A DNA stretch of 64,000 nt from Hondaea fermentalgiana (GCA_014084085.1 NPFB01000049.1:116834-180833); one strand, 5' to 3'. Positions 46,792 through 56,420 are shown, numbered from the stretch's first letter. Notes: generated from the letters alone by a model not told the origin. A program made the numbers and translations.

Positions 46792-47865
46792 ATGCGGTCC
46801 GTGGTCGCGGGCGTGGGGCAACGGTGGGCAGCGAGGCCTGCGGGCCCGCCGATGCTCCTCGCGGCAGCGGCGAGGACGAGGCCAAGGCCGCCATGTGCGG
46901 CAAGAGGCTTCGGCGGCAAAGCCGGCACTGGCGGCACCAGCGGCACCGAAGGCGCGAAGACCGCGCGCAGCACCGCAGAGGAGCTCGCAGAAAGTGTCCG
47001 CGAGCAAGCAAAGCAGTCCGCCGCGGCGGCACTCAAGGCCGCCGAAGCAGCGGGCGCAGCGAGGTCTCAAGCGGCTCGCGAAAGTTTGGAACTCGCCAAG
47101 GCTCGGTCCCGCGAGGAGGCCGAGCGACTCTCGGGGCTTGCGGGGAGCACTTGGAACACATGGACGGCTCGCGCGAAGGAGATTAGCTCGCAAGGGCTTG
47201 CACGCATCCAAGGTGTCGCAGAACCCGCGATGATTGGCGCCGTACACGTTCGGAATGCCGCCAAGAAAAGTTCCGAACGGCCCATTTTCAAGGCCTCTTC
47301 CGATGGCGGCCAAAAGTCAGCAGGGAGCGGAGCTTGGGGCATGCTTGATGGTCTGCGCGGACGCGCAGAAAAGACAATGGCCGAGGTCCAAGAGTCAGTA
47401 AAGAGTGCTGCCGCGAGCAAGTCGAAACTCGCTCGCGAAGACCTTTCCCGGAGAGCAGAACAGGCACGAGAACGTTCCCGCGAGGAGGCTGCGCGACTCT
47501 CGGAGAATGCGCGCTCGAGAGCTTCCGAGGCATGGTCAGGATTCTCCCAACGCGCACGCGTTGCTGGCGCAGAAGGTTTACAACGGGCGAAGGAATCTGC
47601 TGCGAGCTCGGGAGCAGAGGCTGCCCGTCGCGCCCAACGCGAGATCGCAGAGCGCAAGGAGGCCATCCGTTCGATGCCAGGGAGCTTTGTCAAGCGCGTC
47701 GACCCCATGGCCAGATTCCGCACGCTTCGCAACTGGGTCATCGGGATCCTCTTGCTGCTCTCGATCGGTTACGGAGCTGGCAAGGCAGCTCCCTACGCTG
47801 TCGCAAATTTATACTTGGAACTCGATAAGCGTGGTCGGAAAACGGACGACGAGCGGCACGCGTAG
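46792..47865 (+). CDS. Probable mitochondrial Ala/Ser/Arg-rich helical protein with C-terminal TM
   Basis: 357 residues from the first ATG (46792). The N-terminus (MRSVVAGVGQRWAARPAG..., Arg-rich, no acids for ~40 residues) fits a mitochondrial presequence ending near RGFGGK. The middle is a long amphipathic helix rich in Ala, Ser, Arg and Glu. It contains two related blocks around 'SREEAERLSGLAGS' and 'SREEAARLSENARS', each followed by W-containing helices, suggesting an internal duplication. Near the C-terminus, residues WVIGILLLLSIGYGAGKAAPYAVANLY form one TM helix, followed by a short charged tail. The lay-out resembles LEA-like or apolipoprotein-like helical proteins. No family recognised and no function proposed. 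Confidence 0.68.
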   Translation: MRSVVAGVGQRWAARPAGPPMLLAAAARTRPRPPCAARGFGGKAGTGGTSGTEGAKTARSTAEELAESVREQAKQSAAAALKAAEAAGAARSQAARESLELAKARSREEAERLSGLAGSTWNTWTARAKEISSQGLARIQGVAEPAMIGAVHVRNAAKKSSERPIFKASSDGGQKSAGSGAWGMLDGLRGRAEKTMAEVQESVKSAAASKSKLAREDLSRRAEQARERSREEAARLSENARSRASEAWSGFSQRARVAGAEGLQRAKESAASSGAEAARRAQREIAERKEAIRSMPGSFVKRVDPMARFRTLRNWVIGILLLLSIGYGAGKAAPYAVANLYLELDKRGRKTDDERHA

Positions 47866-48156
47866 TAGTTACACATTCAATCCCCTAAAACCGAAACCTT
47901 AGATTGCTAGCCTTTTGATATTTATGCTCCGACCCTCGATGGATGTGGCCACTTTTCATGGTAGTAGAACCATTGAAAAGAAGGCGAAAAAAAGGAAGAA
48001 AGAAAAAGGAGAAGAAAAAAGAAATGAGAACATGAGCTGAGCAAGCGGTACACACCGTATTTGCGAACAAAAGACGCGCGGGTCAACAAGACATAAACTT
48101 GAAGCGCGGGGCGCGCGCGCGCGCGCAGGCGTCTACTTTTGAGAGAAGCGACGCCG

Positions 48157-48792
48157 ATGCCGGGATACCATTGGACGTCGAGGCCGCCGCCTAAAAGGGC
48201 CCACGCGAGAGTCGACCCGCCTCCAGCGCGACCGAACCCACCGGGGCTCAGCACGAGATCAGCGGACGTCTCCTGTGCCAGCGGCGAAGCCGTCTGCGCT
48301 TGGCGCGTGCGCGACCGACTCAGCGTGCTTGAAAAGTACTCGGTAGATTCTGCAGATGAGAGCAACACAAAAAAAGACGGGCTACTTTCGCCTTCCAAGA
48401 TCGCTCTGCCAGGTCCTGTCCATGAGTTCGGGGCCGAAACGCGGATCACGCTTCAGGAGCACAAGGACACGCTGGAAAACGCAATCAACACGCAAACCGC
48501 TCGACTTGCCCAGGAGTTCACGCGTCGCATCAAAGAAATGCGCGCTGCAAATGATCACCAGATTCGTGCGCTCAAACGCGAGCATCATGCGGCAGTTTCC
48601 AAACTAAGTGAAGAAATCAGCAAGGGCACCGCACGCGAAAGTAGACTCAAGGCGCAGCTTGCCAGCAAGCTACAAGATCTCGTTGTCTTGAGCCAGGCAT
48701 ACAAAGACCTGCGGACGCAGTTCCTTGCACGCTGCGGTGACGATAGTGATGATCTCGAGCTTGTCGAGACCGAGGAAGATCTCGCTGCATAG
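48157..48792 (+). CDS. Small unrecognised coiled-coil protein
   Basis: 211 residues from the ATG at 48157. The Pro/Arg-rich N-terminus (MPGYHWTSRPPPKRAHARVDPPPARPNPP) is followed by a helical segment around VRDRLSVLEKYSVD and a coiled coil from about residue 95 to 195 (LQEHKDTLENAINTQTARLAQ...). The end is acidic (DDSDDLELVETEEDLAA). No catalytic motifs. It lies 291 nt after the preceding gene on the same strand, behind a GC dinucleotide run at about 48112-48127, and is convergent with the kinesin-14 gene. Confidence 0.65.
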   Translation: MPGYHWTSRPPPKRAHARVDPPPARPNPPGLSTRSADVSCASGEAVCAWRVRDRLSVLEKYSVDSADESNTKKDGLLSPSKIALPGPVHEFGAETRITLQEHKDTLENAINTQTARLAQEFTRRIKEMRAANDHQIRALKREHHAAVSKLSEEISKGTARESRLKAQLASKLQDLVVLSQAYKDLRTQFLARCGDDSDDLELVETEEDLAA

Positions 48793-49137
48793 CCCACTTT
48801 TTTCTCACTTTTCGAATGTCCTTTCTTCCCAACGAATGTCCTTACTTCGCAAAAGCTGCTCTCACTTCGCAACAGCTGTTCTTCCTTCTCAACAAATGCT
48901 CTCATTTCGCAACAAATGCTCTCGTTTCGCAACAAATGATCTCATTTCGCAACAAATGCTCATCGCACATCAAATGCTTTTCTTTGCGAATGCTGCTGTA
49001 AAGTCATGCATGCAGTGCAACAAGTCACGTGTGTGTGTGTGTGTCTCTCTCTCTCCCCGATGTGCCATCTGGAGGGGAGACATCGCGGTTAAACTCAGCC
49101 CGATAACATCTTCGAAAAATGTAAAGTTCTATTCAAA
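48793..49137. other. Convergent 3' region with 20-bp tandem repeats
   Basis: 345 nt between convergent stops. It contains a 20-bp tandem repeat at about 48812-48964 and a GT/CT dinucleotide run at 49029-49056. No gene seen. Confidence 0.6.
48812..48964. repeat. About seven or eight copies of a 20-bp repeat
   Basis: Consensus ATTTCGCAACAAATGCTCTC. The last four copies are nearly perfect; those to the left are progressively diverged (for example ACTTCGCAACAGCTGTTCTT). Confidence 0.85.
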
Positions 49138-51717
49138 TTATTTCACTGCTAGACCTCGAGAATGAGCGAGTGCGCCCTGCGAGACCTTGGTGGGCGGCGT
49201 GACTTTATTGGCTGCACGTAGCTTAGCAATCTCTTTGCGCAAGAGGGCGAGCTCTCGCGTCTCAAAGCCTTTAGTGGCTGCATTTTTTATGCTTTTGCAG
49301 CGCGCAGCAAAGTTGAGTGAAGCCATTGTCTCGGCGGCATTGCTCGCCGCAGCTGATACATTTACGATCATGAGAGTCTTTGCATTGCCGCCAATAGAAT
49401 CCGACATAAGCTGCGTGAGTGGATTGTTTCGGTATGGTATATGTTTGGCATTCGTTGACAGCGCGTTGATGACCTCCCCGAGAGCCGAGAGTGCCTTGTT
49501 AATGGAAGTTGCTTCTTTGAAGGTTTGCCCCACGGCACCAGACTTTTCAGCACGCTCAGACCCAGCGAGATCGACGAGGGTCATTTTGCCCGAAGTGACC
49601 TCGCCCGATACCTTGGACTCGCCCTTGACTGTGATGGAGATGATGAGGTGCGAGCGCGAAGAGAGGTCGTTCATGCGCGTTGAGTCCGTCGCGCGGCGTG
49701 CCACGCCGACGCGTACCCGGTTGATCAACTCGGCTTCAGACTCGATAGGTACAATGGTAATATTTTCAACATAGACGACGCCAAACTGGTCCTTTTTCAC
49801 AGCCAGAGCCTTGCGCCGCGATGAATTTGGTGCGATGTCCTCGCTTCGTGGCGAAGATGGTTCCTGCAAGAGGTCCACGAGCGTGTCCAAGTGCAGTTCG
49901 CACATGTAAAGCTCGACCGTAAAATCCATTAGCTCGCGCTGGGTCTGCATTGTTGCAAAAAGCGTGCTCGCCGCACGAGGGAGAATGCCTGGATGCTCAG
50001 GCGTTCCTGTCATTGTGAATGTTTTGCCTGCTCCAGTTTGACCATACGCAAAGATACAGACATTATAGCCGTCTAAGGCGCTCTGGACAAGCCTCTCTGT
50101 GTCTTCAAAGACATCGTTTTGCGTCCGCTGGGGCCCAAGAGCTTTGTCGAAGGTCCACGTCTTGCTCGTTGATTTGCTTCCAGACTTGTCTTTGCGCTCA
50201 TGCGTGACCTTGATGTTGTTTCCAAAGACTTCGACAGCTTCAGATAGGCCTTGACGTTGGTCTTCGGCGCAGAGGGGGCGGACGCGTGCGCAGACTCGGA
50301 TGGAGCCCTTGAGGTCTTCGACTTCGTTGTAATATCGACGTTTCTCTTTGACCTCTCTTGCCAGTTGGTGTTCGAGCCTTTGCATTTCTTGCATTCGAAT
50401 CTCAAGCTCTTGATGGTAACGCTCGCGTTCTTCATGGCGCTGACGCTCCAGATCGTTTCGCTCCTCTTCCCGTTGTCGTTCATACGACTCGCGAAGACGG
50501 TCCAATTCTTGCTGCTTGGCTGCTTCGAATTGCGCGGTGAGCCGCGCCAAATGCGCTTGTAAAGCATCTGGGTCTGATTCATTGAGCGCAGCTGATGGAT
50601 TGGCCTTGAGTGCTGCGAGCTCTTGGGCAAAGCGAGCGTCTGCTTCTTGCGCGACACGAGCCATTTGAGCTGCTTGTTTAGATTCTTGATCGGCTCGAAT
50701 CTGTGCTTTGTAGAGACGCTTTTGAACAATCATGAGTTGACGTTGTAGCGCCTCGCGTTCAGACTCTGCCTTGAATCGAGCTTCTTTGTCAGCATCAGAC
50801 GTACTGGAGGATTTTCGGGGAAGAGCATGTGGTGCTGCGTCGATGTGAGTTGACATGACAGCTGGGCGGTCCCAGGTGCTTTCCTTTGTTAATCTGTTGT
50901 AATAGAAGCAGCGTTGCGTGGTCGCATCTTGCATCTTGCACCATCCTTGATCGTTTTGCTGTGTTCTTTTTTTCTGGCCGGGGTAGCGGTGGTGCTGGAT
51001 CCGGTGAAGAAGGTCGGCGAGCTCGTTGTGGCCAGATGCTCGCGCATACGCTTCAGGGGAGAACCCCTGTGAGCATCGGAGCCCTGGGTTGGCGCCATGC
51101 TGAATGAGCAGTTTGCAAATCTGCTGGTTATTTTCTGCTGCGGCATAGTGCAATGCAGAGCATCCAGCTTTATACTCAATAATTTCAGGATTGGCACCCG
51201 AAGACAAGAGAAGCTTGGCGATTTCCGTGGCTCTCTGGTACTGTTTTGCTGCGGATGGAGGCAAGCAACAAAAGTGCAATGCACCAAATCCAGCACCATT
51301 TTGTGAGTTTACATTGGCGCCGCGACGTAAAAGCTCGTGTACAACATCGTTTTCTTGGCCAATGCAAGCCAATAATAAGAGAGAGTTCCCGTCTGCGTCC
51401 TGAGCTGCGAGAGGGAGTTCTGTTCGATCGTCCTGGAGAAATTGCAGGAAAATGGCTCGCTCTTCTTTGGTCCAATTCGCGCATCGTTGCAAGAGGGTCA
51501 CGCAGGACGGGCCGTCGGCTTTGAACGAGGCGACAAGATGCCTGTTGTGCGTAATTAGACTGGAGGTTGCCTCGGGAGGGAGGATAGCCTGGTTACTCGG
51601 GATCCTTGGGATATGTTGCGAGCTCGTGTCTTGTGCTGCATTGTATTCCTCGTGTGAAGGTCCTTCGACCTGGGGGTCTGCAGCTTCGTGCGACGGTTTG
51701 GTGTGTCCTGACCCCAT
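49138..51717 (-). CDS. Kinesin-14 with ankyrin repeats and WW domain
   Basis: 859 residues from the ATG at 51717 (context CCC ATG GGG); the frame beyond it needs a TTG. Domains in order: N-terminus MGSGHTKPS, which fits an N-myristoylation signal (Gly2, Thr6); three to four ankyrin repeats (about 108-242; GNSLLLLACIGQENDVVHELLRRGANVN and similar); a WW domain (about 257-287, W259, YYN, W282, P285); coiled coil (about 310-465); a KCBP-like neck (KRRYYNEVEDLKGSIRVCARVRP); and a C-terminal motor (about 470-815) with GQTGAGKT (559-566), NDLSSRSH and LVDLAGSE. The C-terminal motor preceded by this neck marks it as a minus-end-directed kinesin-14, close in motor features to the plant KCBP type. The motor looks complete. 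The N-terminus should recruit it to membranes and to proline-rich ligands; that is inference. A perfect 11-bp inverted repeat lies 125 nt upstream. Confidence 0.93.
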   Translation of the reverse strand: MGSGHTKPSHEAADPQVEGPSHEEYNAAQDTSSQHIPRIPSNQAILPPEATSSLITHNRHLVASFKADGPSCVTLLQRCANWTKEERAIFLQFLQDDRTELPLAAQDADGNSLLLLACIGQENDVVHELLRRGANVNSQNGAGFGALHFCCLPPSAAKQYQRATEIAKLLLSSGANPEIIEYKAGCSALHYAAAENNQQICKLLIQHGANPGLRCSQGFSPEAYARASGHNELADLLHRIQHHRYPGQKKRTQQNDQGWCKMQDATTQRCFYYNRLTKESTWDRPAVMSTHIDAAPHALPRKSSSTSDADKEARFKAESEREALQRQLMIVQKRLYKAQIRADQESKQAAQMARVAQEADARFAQELAALKANPSAALNESDPDALQAHLARLTAQFEAAKQQELDRLRESYERQREEERNDLERQRHEERERYHQELEIRMQEMQRLEHQLAREVKEKRRYYNEVEDLKGSIRVCARVRPLCAEDQRQGLSEAVEVFGNNIKVTHERKDKSGSKSTSKTWTFDKALGPQRTQNDVFEDTERLVQSALDGYNVCIFAYGQTGAGKTFTMTGTPEHPGILPRAASTLFATMQTQRELMDFTVELYMCELHLDTLVDLLQEPSSPRSEDIAPNSSRRKALAVKKDQFGVVYVENITIVPIESEAELINRVRVGVARRATDSTRMNDLSSRSHLIISITVKGESKVSGEVTSGKMTLVDLAGSERAEKSGAVGQTFKEATSINKALSALGEVINALSTNAKHIPYRNNPLTQLMSDSIGGNAKTLMIVNVSAAASNAAETMASLNFAARCKSIKNAATKGFETRELALLRKEIAKLRAANKVTPPTKVSQGALAHSRGLAVK

Positions 51718-52229
51718 GGGCAGCAGCAACCTTGTATTCTCCCTTTGCTCCGCGCTCCGTCGGAGTTTGCACGTCCTTGGACTCGGGCGCCAGGAAAAGC
51801 AAGCAAGTAAGTAAACAAGCTTTGCATATTTTTTTACCGTGCATCATCATGATGACTTATCATGATGATGAAAGAAAGTAGCCGTTGGAAGATAAAAATT
51901 ACAAATAAATTTTTCTCAGCAGACGAGCTGAAGGTTGTGATTTGGGACTGGGACTAGTGGGACTTGACACTGGGATCTGAAAGACTGACACCGGAACTTG
52001 GACCTGAGAGATCATTTTTAAGCCGAGACTTGGGAATAAATAGTCCAAACGCCAAGGAACGAACGACAGAGCCAAAGCTTGCGGAGAAGGCGACGTGACA
52101 AGATCGCAAATATATGCAGCGAATTGGAGCTCTTGCTCCGAGCTCAAGGACGGGACGAAGAATCTTGCATCTTCTCAAGTGCCATTTCAATTATTCATTA
52201 CAAAAGGTGAACCGTAGCAAGGCTTGAGT
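51718..52229. other. Kinesin-14 upstream region with inverted repeat
   Basis: 512 nt between two minus-strand genes. It contains the perfect 11-bp inverted repeat 51842-51870 and 3' UTR-like AT-richer DNA. No gene seen. Confidence 0.5.
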
Positions 52230-54197
52230 CTATGTAAGAGACCCGTCATGGTGGTCGACAACAACAAGGGTGGGTCCATGCTGCTGCTCTTCTGCAGATG
52301 CATAGACGGGGGCAAAGGAGGCTTCACGGCGCAAGGCGGCTTGTCTCCTGGCATTGGCGATGACCGCTTGACCGGAAGCATTGAGGTTTGTCCATCCGCG
52401 CTTTTCTAGCACAGCAGCGAGCTTGGCGTGCATATCGGGAATATCGCGCTTTTTCCACTTTTCAAAGTAAACAACCCGCTTTAGCTTCTTGTCGATTGCG
52501 CGGGAGGATCGTGATATACCACAATGATAGGCGATGACAGCAATATCCTTGAGCTCCCGATCGATGAAGCAATACACAACATGGAGTAAGAGAATCTCTT
52601 CCTCAATGTTCCACTTACCCTTGCGATACTTGAAACCCGCCGTTCCCCCCGCGGAACTTGTCATCAACTGACCTCGCGCCGAGGCGCCAACTGCACCGCC
52701 GGCTGAGGTCTGCTGATCGTCAGAGTCTTCTGCTGCGCTCGACGCCGAGGAACCGCGTCGATTCAGTTCCGAGCTTGGCCAGTGCGGTTCCGGGGCTCCC
52801 CCGGACGACGCGTGGGACCCCATGAGTGTAGGGGCTGAGGAAAGCATCGTGGCCGCTCCTTGTCGCGCATGATGAGTAATGGCGGAGGCATACGAGGAGG
52901 TCGGCGTCGCATTCGCCATCATGGAGTTTTGCAAGGCGTCTGCGTCCTCAAAACGTCGGCGAGTCCTTTGCTCCATGGGCATATCTTGTTCATCCACATT
53001 CATAGCCGCGGAGGAAGAAGAGGACGAGGATGAGGACGAGGACAATGATGCTGCAGAAGGATTACGTTGATGAGTCGAGGGTGGAGGATGATGGCGACGA
53101 GCATGGTGTACGTCAGGCGCATAAGGGTTGGAGTAAGGGTTGGTATGGGCAAAGTGATGCGATGCAGATGTCCCGTGCTCGGGTGGACCACCCGCTGCGT
53201 GGGAGTTGATCCCACCATCGAGACTTGTGTCCATGTGCGAAAAGGAAGAGTAAGGCAGAAAAGATTGTGGCGAAGGTGAAGACCCTGGAAATCTGGAGGA
53301 GTCGCTAGTAGAATACAGTGGATGCTGAGACGCGGAGGGGGTTGATGCCGGCCAAGGGTGGTGGGGGTGGTGACTGTGATGGTGGAAAAGTCCATCCATG
53401 GCGGAAGGCGCTTGAGAATTTTGGCCCAGCGTTGGCCAACCGCTAAAGGTTGGTGACTGGGTCGATTGACCGAGCGGCGAAAGAGAGTCGGGAAACTGCA
53501 AACTCGGATGGCCATCATCGGAGGTTGGCGAGAACCCTGAAGGCGAACTCTGACGCGGTCGTTTGAGTGCCCCTACTGCTGGGGCAGAGACTGACCTCGA
53601 CGATGCCGAGACGGGGCGGACGAGCGCCCTCGAGGCAGTCAAAGATGATGATGACGACGACGAGGAAGAGGAGGACGCTGCAGTAGAGGATGATGGATAA
53701 TCGCTTGAGTTTTGCGAAGGCCGCGTTGGTGCGTGTCGCTGCTGGGATGATGGCGCGAATGTATGTCCCGTTGCATGTTGCTCGGAAGTTGTGGCCATTG
53801 CATCATCATCATCGAGAAGGACTTGCAGGTACGAGTTGATGTCTTGGTCGGATATGTTCTGCGGGTCTCCATCTTCCTTTTGGCGAGGGGAAAGTTGCCT
53901 AAAAATGTTCTGAGGCGAGCGCGACCCGAACGCACCCGAGGCAATGGATGCCGCTGAAGGTGGAGATCGCATGTGCGATGCAGAAGAGGGTGCGTGAGGG
54001 TGTGCATGCGCGGCGTTGAGTGTGAGGGTCGATCGGCGTTCATGCATCCGCGCTATACTCTCGTTCGTCCCCGGCGCCTTGTCGCTCGGCGGAGCCGAGG
54101 GAGGCATTGTGGAAGAGCTCTCTGCGTGACGGGACTGGTCTGCTGGACCCGTCTCAGTGTCTGGGCCCCGTTTGGGATTTGTCGCATCGTAATGCAT
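52230..54197 (-). CDS. Ser/Pro/His-rich protein with a Myb/SANT-like domain
   Basis: 655 residues, ATG at 54197. The first ~515 residues are low-complexity, with Ser runs (TCATCATCG-type codons), His/Pro stretches and few charged residues, as in long disordered activation regions. Near residues 525-580 a compact region reads KGKWNIEEEILLLHVVYCFI, then DRELKDIA...CGISRSSRAIDKKLKRV. The Trp-x4-Glu-Glu start, helix spacing and RSSRAIDKKL resemble a Myb/SANT-like three-helix DNA-binding fold, although the second and third Trp are replaced (a KWKK follows). A second helical stretch ending AVIANARRQAALRREA could be nuclear-targeting. A transcription factor is the best guess, from domain resemblance only. 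Confidence 0.68.
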   Translation of the reverse strand: MHYDATNPKRGPDTETGPADQSRHAESSSTMPPSAPPSDKAPGTNESIARMHERRSTLTLNAAHAHPHAPSSASHMRSPPSAASIASGAFGSRSPQNIFRQLSPRQKEDGDPQNISDQDINSYLQVLLDDDDAMATTSEQHATGHTFAPSSQQRHAPTRPSQNSSDYPSSSTAASSSSSSSSSSSLTASRALVRPVSASSRSVSAPAVGALKRPRQSSPSGFSPTSDDGHPSLQFPDSLSPLGQSTQSPTFSGWPTLGQNSQAPSAMDGLFHHHSHHPHHPWPASTPSASQHPLYSTSDSSRFPGSSPSPQSFLPYSSFSHMDTSLDGGINSHAAGGPPEHGTSASHHFAHTNPYSNPYAPDVHHARRHHPPPSTHQRNPSAASLSSSSSSSSSSSAAMNVDEQDMPMEQRTRRRFEDADALQNSMMANATPTSSYASAITHHARQGAATMLSSAPTLMGSHASSGGAPEPHWPSSELNRRGSSASSAAEDSDDQQTSAGGAVGASARGQLMTSSAGGTAGFKYRKGKWNIEEEILLLHVVYCFIDRELKDIAVIAYHCGISRSSRAIDKKLKRVVYFEKWKKRDIPDMHAKLAAVLEKRGWTNLNASGQAVIANARRQAALRREASFAPVYASAEEQQHGPTLVVVDHHDGSLT

Positions 54198-55622
54198 GTT
54201 GCGACACCGGTCGAGCCAACACGTAGGTGTTGCTGAATGTAGGCTATGAATAGGGCAAACTGTAGCACGCTACCGCTCGCATTCGGTGGGAGTGTTTCCG
54301 GTGCGACTTTTTTTTCCGGCCGGTGACGGTTGTTTTGTTTTGTCAGTCAGTCAGTCAGTCAGTCAGTCAGATGCAGCGGTACTAGGACGCTTGTTCGTTT
54401 GCCTGCCAGCCAGCGAGCCAGCCGGAGTGCTTCCCTTTCGGCAGTTCGCCCGCCTCACGAACGATTGAGACGTAAAAGACGAGTAGAGTATGACACCGAC
54501 GAGGAGTCCGTCCCTGCAGGCTCGTCAGAGGGTCCGAAGGTGAATTTATGAAACCGCGCGACCTTTTTTAGGGCGCGTACAGCAAAGCAGTTTGGTCGTG
54601 GGTCACCCGCACAAGCGTGAGTCCTCGTCTATGATTCGATGAGCGTCCGTTACTTTGCTCACGTGAATTGGCCCGTTTCTGCGTTGCCGTCCACGTTTGT
54701 CGTACCCTCCTGCTTGGCGGCCCTACCGCTGGAGAGCTTCCGTGCGTCGACGAGGCGGCAGGCTCGCGGTTGCCGGCGTTGGCCTTTCGTTACCTTCTTC
54801 GAGGGACTGCGTAAGACAAACCGCAGCCGCGTAGCCCAATTGGAAACGGTCCTCCAATGCACTGCGATTCAGTCAGTCAGTCAGTCAGTCCCTGCACGCC
54901 TCCTTCAGACAAGTGCTAAGCGGCCCTGGCGACGCCGCAAGCAGCAGCAGCAGTCGCGAAAGCAGGAAGCGCAGCCAGCGAGCGGGAAGCAGCGCGCTCC
55001 AGCTCGCCTGGGCCTTCCTCCGCGCCCAGGTCCGTTCGTTTTCTCCTGCGGAGTGAGATGCACTTTCCTCAGAGGGCTCGCGGGAAGTGTGGGCAGGGAG
55101 AACCCGTGAAAGACGATAGCCGGGCAAGTGCGCTCACGCGCTGTGGGGCCGCGCCCACACCTGCTGGAAGTTTGTGAAGGGAAGGAAGCGCGATTCGAAT
55201 CGACGACTCGGCGGGGCGATGAATCGCTCGCCAAATCGATCGCTCGCTCGCTCGCCCGCCCGCCCGCCTGCCTGTCTGCCTGCTCGGCGGTTGGCTGCCT
55301 CCTCGTGCGCGCGGCGAGAAAGCGCCCGCGGCGATCCAGCGATCCAGCGATCCAGCCAGCCAGCCAGCGGGGACGCCCGGCGCGCGCGGTCCGGCGCTGC
55401 GAGCAGGCGCCTCCGGCCGAGCGAGCGCAACGAGCGAATGGGCGTGGCGTGCTTTGTCTTGCCTCGCCTCGCCTCGCTCGCCCGTCTTTCTGGCTGGAGA
55501 CGAGCGAGGGCACGCGCGAGCACGGGCTCCTGCCTGCCTGCCTGCCTGCCCGCCCGCGTGCCCGCGTGGCTGCCTTCGTTCTCGCGCGCTCGCCTGCGCT
55601 CCGCCGCTCGCGCTCGGCGAGG

Positions 55623-55722
55623 NNNNNNNNNNNNNNNNNNNNNNNNNNNNNNNNNNNNNNNNNNNNNNNNNNNNNNNNNNNNNNNNNNNNNNNNNNNNNN
55701 NNNNNNNNNNNNNNNNNNNNNN
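55623..55722. other. Assembly gap (100 N)
   Basis: Exactly 100 N. The right flank carries a coding-like fragment on the minus strand that runs into the gap. Confidence 0.98.
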
Positions 55723-55796
55723 TATCCTTCATCACTTCAAAGCCCGCTTGCACAATGGCTGGCACCTTCGGGTTGTCAAATTGCGCACTCAGCAGG
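55723..55796 (-). pseudogene. Coding-like fragment running into the gap
   Basis: On the minus strand this reads FDNPKVPAIVQAGFEVMKD and then enters the N run. Its residue mix (balanced hydrophobic, Asp, Lys, Gly) and lower GC differ sharply from the Arg/Ala-rich frames around it. It could be an exon of a gene whose remainder is lost in the gap, or a relic. No start or splice site is proven, and I do not recognise the family. Confidence 0.35.
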
Positions 55797-56366
55797 CGCC
55801 AGGGCCGCGACGACCGAGCCCAGCTCAGCCAGCCAGCCAGCCTGCCAGCCTGCCTGCCAGTCTTCGCAGCGCCGGCCAATCGCTCGCTCGCTGCGTCGAC
55901 GGCGACTAGCACGTGTGATCCGCGCTGCGCGTTGAGAATCGTGGCGCCGCTCGCGGCGGGCGTGGGCTCGTAGCTCCTCGTTGGCGCCTTTCCTCTATAC
56001 CGCACCCTCGCTTGATCCCTGCTCACTTGCGTGCAGTTTTCGCGCGCCGCTTTCTTCGCCGCTCTCCCGGGCGCCGCGCGCGACCTTGGATGTGCTCGCG
56101 AGCCCGCCCTCTCGCGCTTGCTCGGCCTCTCTCGCTCCGGTGCGCGGGGTTCAGGTTTTGCTGGCTCCCCGGCGCCAAAACGCGGTCCTCCTTGCCTTGC
56201 CTTGCCTTGCCTTGCTTGCCTTGCCTTGTACGGGATGCGCTGTGCGCAGTGGCGCTGAGCCTGTCGCGCTGGAGCTCGCTCTCGGTCGGGCATGCAGGGC
56301 ACCATGCACAGCCCGCGCGTCCACGGCTTGCGCGGGATTGGGTTCTGGCCGCAGACGCTGTCGCCC

Positions 56367-56420
56367 CGAGTCGAGTCGAGGCGGGTCGAGTCGGGTCGAG
56401 ACGAGTCGAGTTGAGTGGAG
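56367..56420. repeat. GAGTC pentanucleotide repeat
   Basis: Irregular run of GAGTC/GGGTC pentamers. The same pentamer recurs at 27631-27651 and 62199-62252. Confidence 0.8.

Noticed and set aside
54342..54369. CAGT tetramers considered as a telomere-like or CRISPR-like array
   Set aside because: It is a plain 4-bp microsatellite without spacers, and it is not a known telomere unit.
55128..56305. Long frames on both strands spanning the second gap
   Set aside because: The N run joins unrelated open stretches artificially. Only the short 55723-55796 fragment looks protein-like.
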